From: Roseiterribacter gracilis
Lineage (GTDB): Bacteria > Pseudomonadota > Alphaproteobacteria > BOG-932 > Roseiterribacteraceae
DNA: 64,000 bases
Direction: 5' to 3'
Assembly: GCA_018332375.1 (NCBI GenBank)
Contig: BOPV01000001.1
Coordinates: 2,232,001-2,296,000 of the forward strand
The notes under the pieces: generated by a model
The model's input: only the letters and a program-made list of their open reading frames with translations
The model's database searches: none
Told to the model about the DNA's origin: nothing
Shown: positions 47,930 to 57,310 of the stretch, piece by piece
How the letters are laid out: each line of letters opens with the position of its first letter
How positions within the stretch are numbered: position 1 is the stretch's first letter
Made by a program: the position numbers and the translations under genes

Positions 47930-48628
47930 TCAGGCTGCGAGTTCGGCGAGGACTTTGCGCGCGGCGGCGGCCGGATCGGCGGCCTGGGTCAGTGGACGGC
48001 CGATCACGAGATGATCGGCGCCGAGCGCAATCGCTTGGGCGGGAGTCAGCACGCGTTTCTGATCGCCGGCATCGGCAGCCCAGGCGGGACGGATGCCAGG
48101 CACCATCAGGATTGGCGCGCGGCCGATCGTGGCGCGCAACGTTGCTGCATCGGTCGGCGCGCAGATGAAACCGTCGAGCTCCGCATGCAAACCGGTGCGT
48201 GCCAGACGCACGACCTGATCCAGCACCGGTGCTTTTTGTCCGACCGCGTCGAGATCGCTGTCGTCGAGACTGGTCAACACGGTGACGCCCAGAATTTTTG
48301 TGCGCGATCCGCGCGCCGCCTTCATCGCAGCAGTCAGCATTGCGGGGCCGCCGCTGCTGTGGACGGTCAGAAAATCGGGCTCGAGCGTTTCGATCGCGCT
48401 CGCGACTGCGCCTTCGACGGTGGCGGGAATGTCGTGCAGCTTGAGATCGAGGAACAACGGTGCGCCCGCCGGACGCGCGCGCTCAACGCCAGCCGCACCA
48501 TGCGCGACAAAGAATTCGAGACCGAATTTCAGGCCGACGCCGGCCGCTGCAAGCTGGGCTGCAAGTTCGGTCGCGCGATCCAGATCGCGCACGTCGATCG
48601 CGGCGAAGACTTTCGGTAGCGCGGTCAT
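47930..48628 (-). CDS. pyrF: Orotidine 5'-phosphate decarboxylase
   Basis: Final step of UMP synthesis. From the ATG at 48628 it is 232 residues with the catalytic LDLKLHDIPATV motif near residues 58-69, LTVHSSGG and the phosphate-binding VPGIRP and IGRPLT motifs. Its ATG overlaps the stop of a small lipoprotein-like gene (ATGA). A longer frame upstream is that small gene's other frame and is not coding for PyrF. Confidence 0.96.
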   Translation of the reverse strand: MTALPKVFAAIDVRDLDRATELAAQLAAAGVGLKFGLEFFVAHGAAGVERARPAGAPLFLDLKLHDIPATVEGAVASAIETLEPDFLTVHSSGGPAMLTAAMKAARGSRTKILGVTVLTSLDDSDLDAVGQKAPVLDQVVRLARTGLHAELDGFICAPTDAATLRATIGRAPILMVPGIRPAWAADAGDQKRVLTPAQAIALGADHLVIGRPLTQAADPAAAARKVLAELAA

Positions 48629-48816
48629 CGCGCGATGCAGCCATAGCGCACGGAATCGATCGCGAGACGCTGCGCGTCGGCGGCTGCCGGTTCGGAGTCG
48701 AGCAGGTTTGGATTCATCATCAGGTCCGCCGCGAGAATCTGCATGCGCGCGTTGATGCGCGGACAAGGATCATGCACGCAACCGCTGCTGAGGAATGGCA
48801 GCATCGCGAGCGCCAC
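48625..48816 (-). CDS. Small lipoprotein-like hypothetical protein
   Basis: A 63-residue frame between lapA and pyrF. It begins with a short hydrophobic stretch MALAMLPFLSSGC, whose Cys13 could be a lipidation site, followed by CPRINARMQILAADLMMNPN and a C-terminus rich in acidic and small residues. Start is a GTG at 48816 (an ATG at 48804 is alternative), so the n-region lacks the usual positive charge; in-frame RR codons lie just upstream without a start. The ATGA overlap with pyrF supports real translation. Function unknown. Confidence 0.55.
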   Translation of the reverse strand: MALAMLPFLSSGCVHDPCPRINARMQILAADLMMNPNLLDSEPAAADAQRLAIDSVRYGCIAR

Positions 48817-48824
48817 CGCCAGAC

Positions 48825-49208
48825 CTACTCGGCGAGAACCGGCGGCACCGGCACGTCGACCGGCGCGGTTTCGAAGGTGGTCGCGGTGATCTCGGTCAGG
48901 CGGCGTTCCGCTTCGGCCGCGCGCAGCTTGGCCAAGGTCAATTCGTGTTCGAGTTCCTGCAAGCGCTTGGCCTGCACGCGCGTTTCGCGGCGGCGTTTGC
49001 GGTCGGCAACCCAGGTCACGATCGAGCCCAGTACGAAGCCCATGAACAAGGTGATCAAGGTCAGCAGATACAGCCGCACCGTCAGGTCGTAGGGCAGCGG
49101 AAAGAGATGCAAGGTCACTGAGTCGAGGTTCGACACCGCGAACAGCACGACGACGACCACGATCGGCGCGGTCAGGATCCACAGCAAAGGCCGGGCAGAG
49201 ATTTTCAT
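48825..49208 (-). CDS. lapA: LapA-domain (DUF1049) membrane protein
   Basis: A 127-residue protein with two membrane helices (about 10-30 and 45-67) around the conserved NLDSVTLHLFPLPYDLTVRL, then a charged coiled-coil tail. LapA works with LapB in controlling LPS synthesis in enterobacteria; here lapB is not adjacent and the role is inferred from the domain. It lies in the ihfB-lapA-pyrF order common in alphaproteobacteria. Confidence 0.9.
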   Translation of the reverse strand: MKISARPLLWILTAPIVVVVVLFAVSNLDSVTLHLFPLPYDLTVRLYLLTLITLFMGFVLGSIVTWVADRKRRRETRVQAKRLQELEHELTLAKLRAAEAERRLTEITATTFETAPVDVPVPPVLAE

Positions 49209-49293
49209 GGGGCCGCCAAAGGAACGGTCGAAGCAGGGTCATCAATGGCACAACGCGCCGGAGGCCGTGGCGGTGCCGTGCGCACGCGTAAAC

Positions 49294-49593
49294 TCAGTCG
49301 TGTTCGTGATCGACGCCGCCGTTGAGGCGTTCGCGCAGCTGCTTGCCCGTCTTGAAGAACGGGACGGCTTTCTCGGCCACGGGCACGGCTTCGCCGGTGC
49401 GCGGGTTGCGACCGGTCCGCGCCTCGCGCTCCTTCACCGAGAAGGCGCCGAACCCACGCAACTCGACGCGATCGCCGCGCGCCAACGCACGCGTGATCTC
49501 GTCGAAGATGGTTGAGACGATGCGCTCGACGTCGCGCTGGAACAGATGTGGGTTCCGCGCCGCCAGACGAGCGATCAGCTCCGACTTGGTCAT
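49294..49593 (-). CDS. ihfB: Integration host factor beta subunit
   Basis: A 99-residue DNA-bending protein of the HU/IHF family. The beta-arm motif [11 protein letters not shown], the [11 protein letters not shown] start and [12 protein letters not shown] are diagnostic. With IHF-alpha it bends DNA at replication, recombination and transcription sites. It follows rpsA, the standard alphaproteobacterial neighbour. Confidence 0.96.
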   Translation of the reverse strand: MTKSELIARLAARNPHLFQRDVERIVSTIFDEITRALARGDRVELRGFGAFSVKEREARTGRNPRTGEAVPVAEKAVPFFKTGKQLRERLNGGVDHEHD

Positions 49594-49738
49594 CCAATCC
49601 CCCGAAAGGTCCCGCTCTTTAACGTCTTGGCGGATGCGGGCGACCCTGGCCGAAGGCGGCGCCTTCCGTCAAGGCACAGCGCATTGGGATCGCACGGCTT
49701 TTCGGTTCTGTGGCGGGCCTGCACCGGGCCACATTGGC

Positions 49739-49775
49739 AAAAGAAAAGGCCGCTGCCCTTGGTAGGGCAGCGGCC
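49739..49775 (-). terminator. Intrinsic terminator after rpsA
   Basis: A perfect 11-base-pair stem, GGCCGCTGCCC (49748-49758) and GGGCAGCGGCC (49765-49775), with a six-base loop, is followed on the minus strand by TTTTCTTTTG. This is a textbook Rho-independent terminator, and separates rpsA from ihfB. The remaining spacer to ihfB (49594-49738) shows no gene and presumably carries the ihfB promoter. Confidence 0.92.
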
Positions 49776-49801
49776 TCGATCTTCAGCAGAAGGGGCGAGG
49801 A

Positions 49802-51511
49802 TTACTCGTCAGCCTTCTTCTTCTTCAGCGCGGCACCAAGGATGTCGCCCAGCGAAGCACCCGAGTCGGACGAACCGAACTCGGCCATCGCGGCCTTGTC
49901 CTCTTCGTCTTCGCGCGCCTTGATCGACAGGTTCAGGCGGCGGGCCGCCCGATCCAGCATGGTGATCTTGGCGTCGACCTTTTCGCCAATGGCGAAACGG
50001 TCCGCGCGCTGTTCCGAACGTTCACGCGACAGTTCGGCACGACGGATGAAGCCCGGCAGCGAACCGTTGACCGAAACCTCGATACCGCCATCGGTGATCG
50101 CGGTGACCTGGCAGGTCACGACGGCACCCTTCTTCAGGCCGCTCATCGCTTCTTCGTGTGGGTCGCCCGTCAGCTGCTTGATGCCAAGCGAGATGCGCTC
50201 TTTCTCGACGTCGACTTCGAGCACCTTCACTTTGACCTTCTCGCCCTTCTTGAACTTGGCGAGAGCGGCTTCGCCCTCTTCGTCCCACGACAGGTCCGAG
50301 AGGTGCACCATGCCGTCGATGTCGCCCGGCAGGCCGACGAACAGACCGAATTCGGTCGAGTTCTTCACTTCGCCTTCGAGCTCCGTGCCGGTCGGGTTCG
50401 CCGCAGCGAAACCTTCCCACGGATTTTCCATCGTCTGCTTCAAGCCGAGCGAGATGCGACGCTTGTTGGAATCGACGTCCAGGACCTTCACTTCGACTTC
50501 TTGCGAGGTCGACACGATCTTGCCCGGATGGACGTTCTTCTTCGTCCACGACATTTCCGACACGTGCACCAGGCCTTCGATGCCCGGCTCCAGTTCCACG
50601 AACGCGCCGTAGTCGGTGATGTTGGTCACGCGACCCTTGAAGTTGGCACCGATCGGGAACTTGGCGGCGACGCCTTCCCACGGATCGGCTTCCAGCTGCT
50701 TCATGCCGAGCGAGATGCGCTGGGTTTCCGGGTTGAAGCGGATGACCTGGACCTTCACGGTCTGGCCGATCTGCAGCGCTTCCGACGGATGGTTCACACG
50801 GCGCCACGCGATGTCGGTGACGTGCAGCAGACCGTCGACGCCGCCGAGATCAACGAACGCACCGTAGTCAGTGATGTTCTTGACCACGCCCGAAAGGATC
50901 TGACCTTCCTTGAGCGCTGCGACGAGTTCGCTGCGCGCTTCGGCGCGGCTTTCTTCGAGCACGGCGCGACGCGACACGACGATGTTGCCGCGCGCACGAT
51001 CCATTTTCAGGATCTGGAACGGTTGCGGCGTGCCGAGCAGCGGCGTCACATCGCGCACCGGGCGGATGTCGACCTGGCTGCCGGGCAAGAACGCAACGGC
51101 GCCGTTGAGGTCGACGGTGAAGCCGCCCTTCACGCGGCCGAAGATCACGCCGGTCACGCGCTCTTGCTTCTGGAAGGCGCGATCGAGCGCCAGCCAGCTT
51201 TCTTCGCGCTTGGCCTTTTCGCGGCTCAGCATGGCGTCGCCGTTGCGATCTTCCATGCGCTCCACGAACACTTCGACGACGTCGCCGACCTTCACCTCGG
51301 GCGCTTGGCCCGGGGCTGCGAATTCACGCAGCGGAACGCGACCTTCGCTCTTCAGACCGACGTCGACGACAGCGAAGTCGTTATCGATCGAAACGACGGT
51401 GCCGCGAACGACAGTGCCTTCGAACGATTCACGTTCGCCGAGCGACTCTTCGAGAAGAGCTGCAAAACTTTCACGACCGCTGTCGCGGACCGCGGCTTGT
51501 GCCTGTGCCAT
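49802..51511 (-). CDS. rpsA: 30S ribosomal protein S1
   Basis: A 569-residue protein with six S1 OB-fold repeats (for example VKNITDYGAFVDLGGVDGLL and VTNITDYGAFVELEPGIEGL), binding mRNA on the 30S subunit. The C-terminus is lysine-rich. The leader lacks a clear Shine-Dalgarno sequence before the ATG (AAAGTTTTTCCAAATG), which in other bacteria goes with S1 autoregulation. It follows cmk and is closed by an intrinsic terminator. Confidence 0.98.
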   Translation of the reverse strand: MAQAQAAVRDSGRESFAALLEESLGERESFEGTVVRGTVVSIDNDFAVVDVGLKSEGRVPLREFAAPGQAPEVKVGDVVEVFVERMEDRNGDAMLSREKAKREESWLALDRAFQKQERVTGVIFGRVKGGFTVDLNGAVAFLPGSQVDIRPVRDVTPLLGTPQPFQILKMDRARGNIVVSRRAVLEESRAEARSELVAALKEGQILSGVVKNITDYGAFVDLGGVDGLLHVTDIAWRRVNHPSEALQIGQTVKVQVIRFNPETQRISLGMKQLEADPWEGVAAKFPIGANFKGRVTNITDYGAFVELEPGIEGLVHVSEMSWTKKNVHPGKIVSTSQEVEVKVLDVDSNKRRISLGLKQTMENPWEGFAAANPTGTELEGEVKNSTEFGLFVGLPGDIDGMVHLSDLSWDEEGEAALAKFKKGEKVKVKVLEVDVEKERISLGIKQLTGDPHEEAMSGLKKGAVVTCQVTAITDGGIEVSVNGSLPGFIRRAELSRERSEQRADRFAIGEKVDAKITMLDRAARRLNLSIKAREDEEDKAAMAEFGSSDSGASLGDILGAALKKKKADE

Positions 51512-51628
51512 TTGGAAAAACTTTCTGGTCGATCCCAGTCGGATCTACCGGTGCCGGTGGCGCTGTCCCGCAGGAGCAAAGCGACTACAGCCGGCTGGGG
51601 CTGGAGGTTGCACAGAGTTCGGATCGCG

Positions 51629-52315
51629 TCAGGCGCTGGCCGAACCCATCCCCAAAGAACCACCTGACTTTTGCTGGATGAGATCCAGCGCTTTGGCCAG
51701 GGCCTGATCGGCGTCGAGCGCCGACGTATCCAGCATCAAGGCGTCTTCAGCAGGTCGAAGCGGGGCTACCGCTCGCTGGCTGTCGCGCGCGTCTCGTTGC
51801 TGCAGGTCTTCGAGAACGGCGGCATACGTAGTCGCCAAGCCCCGGGAAAGCAACTCCGACAAGCGTCTTTGGGCCCGAATCCCGACGTCGGCGGTCACGA
51901 AAAGCTTCACCGGGGCGGACGGACAGACAACAGTCCCAACGTCCCGCCCATCCAGCACCGCGCCCTTGCCGCCCGGGGGCCGTTCGGCGAAGCCGCGCTG
52001 ATACGCCAGCAAGGCCGCCCGGACCGCGGGAATCGCGGCCACTTTCGAGGCGCCCTGGGCGATTTCATCGCCGCGCAGGCGCGGGTCGCCCAGCATTCGC
52101 AGGTTCAAAATTGTTGCCGCCTGGGCCGGGTCGAGGCCGCGATCCAGCACCGACAAGGCCACCGCGCGATAGAGCAGCCCGGTATCGAGCCAGTCGAAGC
52201 CGAGATGCTCGGCCACACGCCGCGCCAAGGTGCCTTTGCCGCTGGCGGCGGGCCCGTCGATTGCGATCGGCGTGGCAGGTTTCCGCCCGCTCGCGGGCGT
52301 AAGTTTTTCCGTCAC
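51629..52315 (-). CDS. cmk: Cytidylate kinase
   Basis: Phosphorylates CMP and dCMP. The 228-residue P-loop kinase has Walker [10 protein letters not shown] (residues 21-29), [21 protein letters not shown] and the [16 protein letters not shown] lid/base segment. Its ATG overlaps the aroA stop (ATGA); aroA-cmk-rpsA is the conserved order. Confidence 0.97.
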   Translation of the reverse strand: MTEKLTPASGRKPATPIAIDGPAASGKGTLARRVAEHLGFDWLDTGLLYRAVALSVLDRGLDPAQAATILNLRMLGDPRLRGDEIAQGASKVAAIPAVRAALLAYQRGFAERPPGGKGAVLDGRDVGTVVCPSAPVKLFVTADVGIRAQRRLSELLSRGLATTYAAVLEDLQQRDARDSQRAVAPLRPAEDALMLDTSALDADQALAKALDLIQQKSGGSLGMGSASA

Positions 52316-53652
52316 GAGATCGAACCGCCGAGACGGTTCATCAGCGCGACAAAATCGGGAAACGAGGTTGCGATCGCGGCTGCGTCATCGACCGCGATCG
52401 GTTGCGCCGACACTTGGCCCAACACCAGAAAGCTCATCGCGATCCGGTGATCGAAGGCAGTCGCAACGGTGGTACCGCCCGCCGGCGGACGTCCGTCGCC
52501 GGTGATCGACAACCAGTCGTCGCCCGATTCAACGCGCACGCCGCACGCAGCCAGTCCGTTTGCGATCATCGCCAGACGATCGCTTTCCTTGACGCGCAAT
52601 TCGGCAAGCCCGCGCATCGTCGTCGTGCCGCGCGCGCAAGCAGCAGCAACCGCAAGGATCGGATATTCGTCGATCATCGACGGTGCACGCGACGCCGGCA
52701 CGTCGACCGCTTTGAGTTCGCTGGCGCGCACGACGAGATCGGCGACCGGTTCGCCGCCTTCTTCGCGTTCGTTTTCAAAGCGCAGATCGGCGCCCATTTC
52801 GCGCAGCGTTTCATAGAGGCCGGTGCGGCGCGGATTGGTGCCGACATCCGGCAATTTGATCTCGCTACCTTCGATCAACAGCGCGGCGACGCAGGGAAAC
52901 GCGGCGCTCGACGGATCGGCGGGCACGCGGATCGGATCTTTCGGCGCGATCAATTCCGGACGGCCGACGACGGTCGCTTGCAGCTTGCCGTTGCCGATAT
53001 CTTCGACGCGCATGTCGGCGCCGAAATGACCCAGCATGCGTTCGGTGTGATCGCGCGTCGGTTCGCGTTCGATGACGCTGGTTGCGCCCGGCGCGTTGAG
53101 ACCGGCCAACAGGACCGCCGATTTCACCTGCGCCGACGCGACCGGGAGTTCGTAGACCAACGGCACCGGCAACACCGCGCCTTCGATCGTCAGCGGTAGC
53201 TTGTTGCCGTCGCGCGCGGTGAATTTGGCGCCCATGCGCGACAGCGGCTCGATCACGCGGCCCATCGGCCGTTTCACCAGCGACGCGTCGCCGGTCATGG
53301 TCGCGCTCAATTCATGTGTGGCGAGCAGTCCCAGCAGCAGACGGGCCGCCGTCCCGCTATTGCCCATATCGAGCACCTGGTCGGGAGCAGCGAGGCCGCC
53401 CAGCCCGACGCCATCGATCTGCCAACGGCCGGGGCCGAGCTGTTCGACCCGGGCGCCGAGCAGGCGGCAAGCTGCCGCGGTCGCCAGCACGTCGTCGCCT
53501 TCGAGCAGGCCTTCGACCTGCGTGCGGCCGACCGCCACGGCCCCGAGCATGACGGAGCGGTGCGAGATCGACTTGTCCCCGGCAACGCGGGCAAGGCCCG
53601 TAAGCGGCCGTGCGCGGGACCCGGTGAGCTTGATCGGCTTTTGTGTGGACAC
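52312..53652 (-). CDS. aroA: 3-Phosphoshikimate 1-carboxyvinyltransferase (EPSP synthase)
   Basis: Shikimate-pathway enzyme for chorismate and aromatic amino acids. The 446-residue protein has AGDKSISHR near the N-terminus, [26 protein letters not shown] and TNPRRTG. The R-x-H-x-E, G-D-K and S-A-Q-x-K patterns are those of class II EPSP synthases, which as a family tend to be less sensitive to glyphosate; that property is inferred. Overlaps cmk. The divergent 102-base spacer carries its promoter. Confidence 0.97.
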   Translation of the reverse strand: MSTQKPIKLTGSRARPLTGLARVAGDKSISHRSVMLGAVAVGRTQVEGLLEGDDVLATAAACRLLGARVEQLGPGRWQIDGVGLGGLAAPDQVLDMGNSGTAARLLLGLLATHELSATMTGDASLVKRPMGRVIEPLSRMGAKFTARDGNKLPLTIEGAVLPVPLVYELPVASAQVKSAVLLAGLNAPGATSVIEREPTRDHTERMLGHFGADMRVEDIGNGKLQATVVGRPELIAPKDPIRVPADPSSAAFPCVAALLIEGSEIKLPDVGTNPRRTGLYETLREMGADLRFENEREEGGEPVADLVVRASELKAVDVPASRAPSMIDEYPILAVAAACARGTTTMRGLAELRVKESDRLAMIANGLAACGVRVESGDDWLSITGDGRPPAGGTTVATAFDHRIAMSFLVLGQVSAQPIAVDDAAAIATSFPDFVALMNRLGGSIS

Positions 53653-53754
53653 GGGTGGCTTCTACAGGCCCTTTCCCTTTTGACAAGGCGGGAGGGTGCG
53701 TGGCAAAGGACCCGCCCTCGCCGTTTCGGCCAGGAATCCAGGGAGTTTCGTGCG

Positions 53755-54102
53755 GTGGTCAAACCGGAATGGGGCATCAAGCGCATCTGCCCGAACTGCG
53801 GCACGCGCTATTACGACTTCCGCAAGTCGCCGCCAGTCTGCCCGGCTTGCAGCACCGTCTATGATCCCGACGCGCTGTTGAAGTCGCGCCGCGTTCGTTC
53901 GGGCTCGGTCGAAGAAGTGCGCAAACCGGCGAAGGTCGCCGCGGTCGAGGACATCGAGGAAATCGTGCCCGATGCCGACGATCCGGATGCGCCTGACGCG
54001 GATACCGCCGACGACGACACGTTGATCGAAGCCGACGACGACGATGTGGACGGCGATCTGGCGACCGAAGTCGAAGTCGAAGAATCGGACGACGAACGCT
54101 AA
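53755..54102 (+). CDS. TIGR02300-type zinc-ribbon acidic protein
   Basis: A 115-residue protein of the FYDLN-acid family found in alphaproteobacteria, function unknown. A zinc ribbon is formed by Cys12, Cys15, Cys29 and Cys32 (ICPNCGTRYYDF ... PPVCPACST), followed by a linker and a strongly acidic tail rich in Asp and Glu. The start is a GTG with GGGAG about nine bases upstream; the longer open frame upstream overlaps aroA antisense and is rejected. It is divergent from aroA and precedes tRNA-Ala. Confidence 0.88.
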   Translation: MVKPEWGIKRICPNCGTRYYDFRKSPPVCPACSTVYDPDALLKSRRVRSGSVEEVRKPAKVAAVEDIEEIVPDADDPDAPDADTADDDTLIEADDDDVDGDLATEVEVEESDDER

Positions 54103-54185
54103 CGCGGTCGGGACTTGAACTGCGCGGGAGCCACGACTAGGTTCCCGCGCTCGTCGCCAGCGCACCCCACGCGCGGCGGCATGAT

Positions 54186-54259
<74 letters not shown>

Positions 54260-54261
<2 letters not shown>

Positions 54262-54314
54262 CCCTTCGCGCTGCGCGCTTCGGGTGGCAGGCCACCCTCG
54301 CAACGCGAAGGGTG
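54260..54314. repeat. Inverted repeat at tRNA 3' end
   Basis: CACCCTTCGCG (54260-54270) pairs perfectly with CGCGAAGGGTG (54304-54314). Inside it is a second perfect hairpin GGGTGGC-AG-GCCACCC (54282-54297). The outer stem shares the last two bases of the tRNA. It may act as the tRNA transcription end or be a mobile palindromic element; there is no T-run. Confidence 0.6.
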
Positions 54315-54344
54315 TCCTCCGAAGCCTCGGCGTAGGAGGACTGG

Positions 54345-55133
54345 TTGAGCCGCACGCTCCTCTTCTTTTTTCTGCTCCTGACGATTTCACCGGCGCGCGC
54401 CGAGCCGCGTCTGCAGATCATCCTGGTCGGCGATTCGACCATGGCGCCCAACACGGGCTACGGCGAAGCGCTGTGCGCGTCGTTCAGCGACGAGATTGAT
54501 TGCCGCAACCGCGCTCGCGGCGGCCGCAGCACGTCGAGCTTTCGCGCCGAAGGTTTGTGGGACGAGGTGCTGGCGATTGTGCGCGCCTCACACCTGCCGA
54601 GCTACGTGCTGATTCAGTTCGGTCACAACGACCAGCCCGGCAAGCCCGGCCGTTCGACCGATCTCGCAACCGAGTTTCCCGCCAATCTCGAACGCTATGT
54701 CGCCGAGCTGCGCGCAGCCGGCGGCACGCCCGTACTGGTGACGCCGCTGGTGCGAAGGCAATTCACCGATTTCAAATTGCGCAACGACTTGGCCGCATGG
54801 GCCGACGCGACGCGCGCGGTTGCTGCGCACACGCAAACGACCTTGCTCGATCTCAACCGCGCCAGCGAAGACGCAACCAACAAACTGGGTCCGGTCGAGT
54901 CGCTGCGTCTGGCGCAAGCGTCGGCGCCCGACAGCGTCACCGCTGCGGCCAAGACCGGGACGACGATTGAGGCGCCGAAGGTTGCTGGTGGTACCGAGCC
55001 GCAAGGCACGCCCAAGGTCGTGTTCGACTACACGCATGTCGGACCCGACGGCGCCCGCTTCTACGCGCGGATCATGCGCGACGCGTTGGTGCAGGCTCTG
55101 CCCGTTCTGCGTCCGTATTTGCGCGCGCAATGA
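54345..55133 (+). CDS. Secreted SGNH esterase, rhamnogalacturonan acetylesterase-like (copy 1)
   Basis: A 262-residue SGNH/GDSL hydrolase. A signal peptide of about 19 residues (hydrophobic core LLFFFLLLTIS, cut after PARA) precedes the catalytic block VGDSTM (Ser31), the GHND block III and the C-terminal DYTH block with the catalytic Asp and His. Relatives remove acetyl groups from rhamnogalacturonan. It uses a TTG start with an AGGAGGA site five bases upstream. It is followed by a second copy overlapping by four bases. Substrate is inferred from family. Confidence 0.85.
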   Translation: MSRTLLFFFLLLTISPARAEPRLQIILVGDSTMAPNTGYGEALCASFSDEIDCRNRARGGRSTSSFRAEGLWDEVLAIVRASHLPSYVLIQFGHNDQPGKPGRSTDLATEFPANLERYVAELRAAGGTPVLVTPLVRRQFTDFKLRNDLAAWADATRAVAAHTQTTLLDLNRASEDATNKLGPVESLRLAQASAPDSVTAAAKTGTTIEAPKVAGGTEPQGTPKVVFDYTHVGPDGARFYARIMRDALVQALPVLRPYLRAQ

Positions 55134-55831
55134 CGACGCCAGCGCGCGCCGAACCGCGTTTGCAGCTGTTCCTGGTCGGCGATTCGACCATGGCGGCCGA
55201 TACAGGGTACGGCGCGGCATTGTTCGCTTGCTTCGGCGACGAAGTCGTCTGTTACAACCGCGCCTATGAAGCGCGCAGCACGCTGAGCTATCGCGCCGAC
55301 GGCTTGTGGGACGACGTCTTGCAGCTCGTGCGCGCTTCACCCCTACCGAGCTATGTGCTGATTCAGTTTGGTCACAACGATGCGCCCGGCCACCCTGGCC
55401 GCTCGACCGATCTCGTCACCGAATTTCCCGCCAATCTCGAACGCTATGTCGCCGAGTTGCGCGCCGCCGGCGGAACGCCGGTGCTCGTGACGCCGCTCGT
55501 GCGCCGGCACTTTACCAACTTCCGTGTACGCAACGAGCTGGCGCCATGGGCCGCGGCGACACGTGCCGTCGCCGCCCGCACGCAGACGGCGCTGCTTGAT
55601 CTCAACACGCTCAGCGAAGCGGTGACGAACGGGCTCGGTCCGTTCGAGTCGCTGCGGCTGGCGCTGGACGAGGCGCCGGACAACGTGGTCGCTGCGGCCA
55701 AAACCGGCACCACCATCTACCCGTTCGACTACACGCATCTCGGCCCTGAAGGCGCGACGTTCTATGCGAACATCGTTCGCGAAGAGCTGGTGCGGCTGCT
55801 GCCGGTGCTGCGTCCGTATTTGCGTTCGTAA
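55130..55831 (+). CDS. SGNH esterase, tandem duplicate lacking signal core (copy 2)
   Basis: A 233-residue close paralogue of the preceding esterase, sharing long identical stretches such as PSYVLIQFGHND and ATEFPANLERYVAEL-type segments. Catalytic Ser19 (VGDSTM), GHND and FDYTHLGPEG are intact. The start MTTPARAEPRLQ keeps the end of a signal peptide (ARAEP) but not its hydrophobic core, so export is doubtful. The ATG overlaps the first gene's stop (ATGA). It also lacks about 20 residues before the DYTH block that copy 1 has. Confidence 0.85.
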   Translation: MTTPARAEPRLQLFLVGDSTMAADTGYGAALFACFGDEVVCYNRAYEARSTLSYRADGLWDDVLQLVRASPLPSYVLIQFGHNDAPGHPGRSTDLVTEFPANLERYVAELRAAGGTPVLVTPLVRRHFTNFRVRNELAPWAAATRAVAARTQTALLDLNTLSEAVTNGLGPFESLRLALDEAPDNVVAAAKTGTTIYPFDYTHLGPEGATFYANIVREELVRLLPVLRPYLRS

Positions 55832-55930
55832 GGCAACGCGCGCGCATCGCCTTTCTTTCGGTGCGCGGAACAGTCCGTTGCCGTTCAAAGCGTCTGGCGC
55901 AATCGCACGCGGCCGGCGAAACTAGCGCCC

Positions 55931-57310
55931 ATGCGCACGCTCCTCACCGCTGCCATTTGCGCGGCCACCCTGTCCAGCTCCGCCCTTGCCGTTGCCGCCG
56001 AAGATCCCGCCGCCGTCGCGCGTGATTTTCAAACGCGCGCATCGAATGGCGGCCTCGCCTTTGAAATTGTCCGCTCGCTGACCACCGAAGTTGGCGCGCG
56101 TCCGCTGGGCTCGCCCGGCGACGCCGCCGCAGTCGCGTGGGGCGAGCGCAAATTGAAAGAGCTCGGCTTCGTCAATGTGCGGCGCGAAGAAGTGAAAGTG
56201 CCGTCTGCCTGGCAGCGCATCAGCGACCGGGCCGAACTGGTAGGCGTAACGCGTCAAACCTTGCGCGTCGCCGCACTGGGCGACAGCCCGTCAACACCCG
56301 ACAAGGGCATCGAAGCTGAGGTCGTTCGCTTCCCGACGCTCGCCGCGCTGGAAGCTTCGGCCCCGGGCTCGCTGACCGGCAAGATCGCGTTCGTCGATGT
56401 CCATACACGCCGTACGAAAAACGGCACCGGCTACGGCGAAGCAGTCGGGATGCGTACGCGCGCAGCTCCGTTGGCGAAAGAACGCGGCGCGATTGCAGCC
56501 GTGATCCGTTCGGTCGGCACCGACTCGCATCGGTTTCCGCACACGGGAACTGCGTCGTGGCGCGCCGATTTCCCGACCATTCCGGTTGCTGCCTTGTCCA
56601 ATCCCGACGCCGACCAGCTGAGCCGCGCGTTGGAACGCGGGCCGGCGAAACTGTTCCTCGATCTGCGCAGCACCAGCGCGCCAGCAACCGCCTACAACGT
56701 CGTCGGCGAAATTCCGGGCGACGGATCGAGTGACGAGATCGTTCTGCTCGGCGCCCATCTCGACAGTTGGGATCTCGGCACCGGCGCAATCGATGACGGC
56801 GCCGGCATCGGCATCACCGTGTCGGCGGCCAAGGCGATTGCCGAACGCGGCAAGACCAAACGCACCATCCGCGTCGTGATGTTCGCGGGCGAAGAAATCG
56901 GCATCAAAGGCGCGACCGCCTACGCCGAAGCGCACAAGGACGAGCTGGTGAAACACGTCGCCGCGATGGAAGCCGATTTCGGGTCCGGTCCGGTCTACCG
57001 GGTCACGCCGGATGCGAGCTTCCCGGCAGCGTTGCAGACCAGCCTCCGCACCGGACTGGCTGCGTTGAAAGTCGATGCCGGCGACGGCAAAGCGGAGGTC
57101 GGTCCCGATCTGGGCCCGATCAATCGCGCCGGCGTACCGACGATCGGCCTCGCGCTCGACGGCACCGATTATTTCGACGTGCACCACACCGAAGACGACA
57201 CGCTCGACAAAGTCGACGCGACGGCGATCGCGCAATCCAGCGCCGCCTACGCGACGGCGGCGTGGCTCGCAGCGACGCATCCGGAGTCGCTGAAACGTGG
57301 ATCGAAGTGA
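55931..57310 (+). CDS. Secreted M28-family zinc peptidase
   Basis: A 459-residue exported peptidase with a signal peptide of about 23 residues, a protease-associated insert (about 110-230) and an M28 catalytic domain. Zinc ligands and catalytic residues are visible in GAHLDSWD, AIDDGAGIG, FAGEEIG and the C-terminal VHHTEDD. Family members are aminopeptidases or carboxypeptidases; the exact specificity is unknown. It follows the esterases after 99 bases and overlaps the next small gene by 14 bases. Confidence 0.93.
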   Translation: MRTLLTAAICAATLSSSALAVAAEDPAAVARDFQTRASNGGLAFEIVRSLTTEVGARPLGSPGDAAAVAWGERKLKELGFVNVRREEVKVPSAWQRISDRAELVGVTRQTLRVAALGDSPSTPDKGIEAEVVRFPTLAALEASAPGSLTGKIAFVDVHTRRTKNGTGYGEAVGMRTRAAPLAKERGAIAAVIRSVGTDSHRFPHTGTASWRADFPTIPVAALSNPDADQLSRALERGPAKLFLDLRSTSAPATAYNVVGEIPGDGSSDEIVLLGAHLDSWDLGTGAIDDGAGIGITVSAAKAIAERGKTKRTIRVVMFAGEEIGIKGATAYAEAHKDELVKHVAAMEADFGSGPVYRVTPDASFPAALQTSLRTGLAALKVDAGDGKAEVGPDLGPINRAGVPTIGLALDGTDYFDVHHTEDDTLDKVDATAIAQSSAAYATAAWLAATHPESLKRGSK

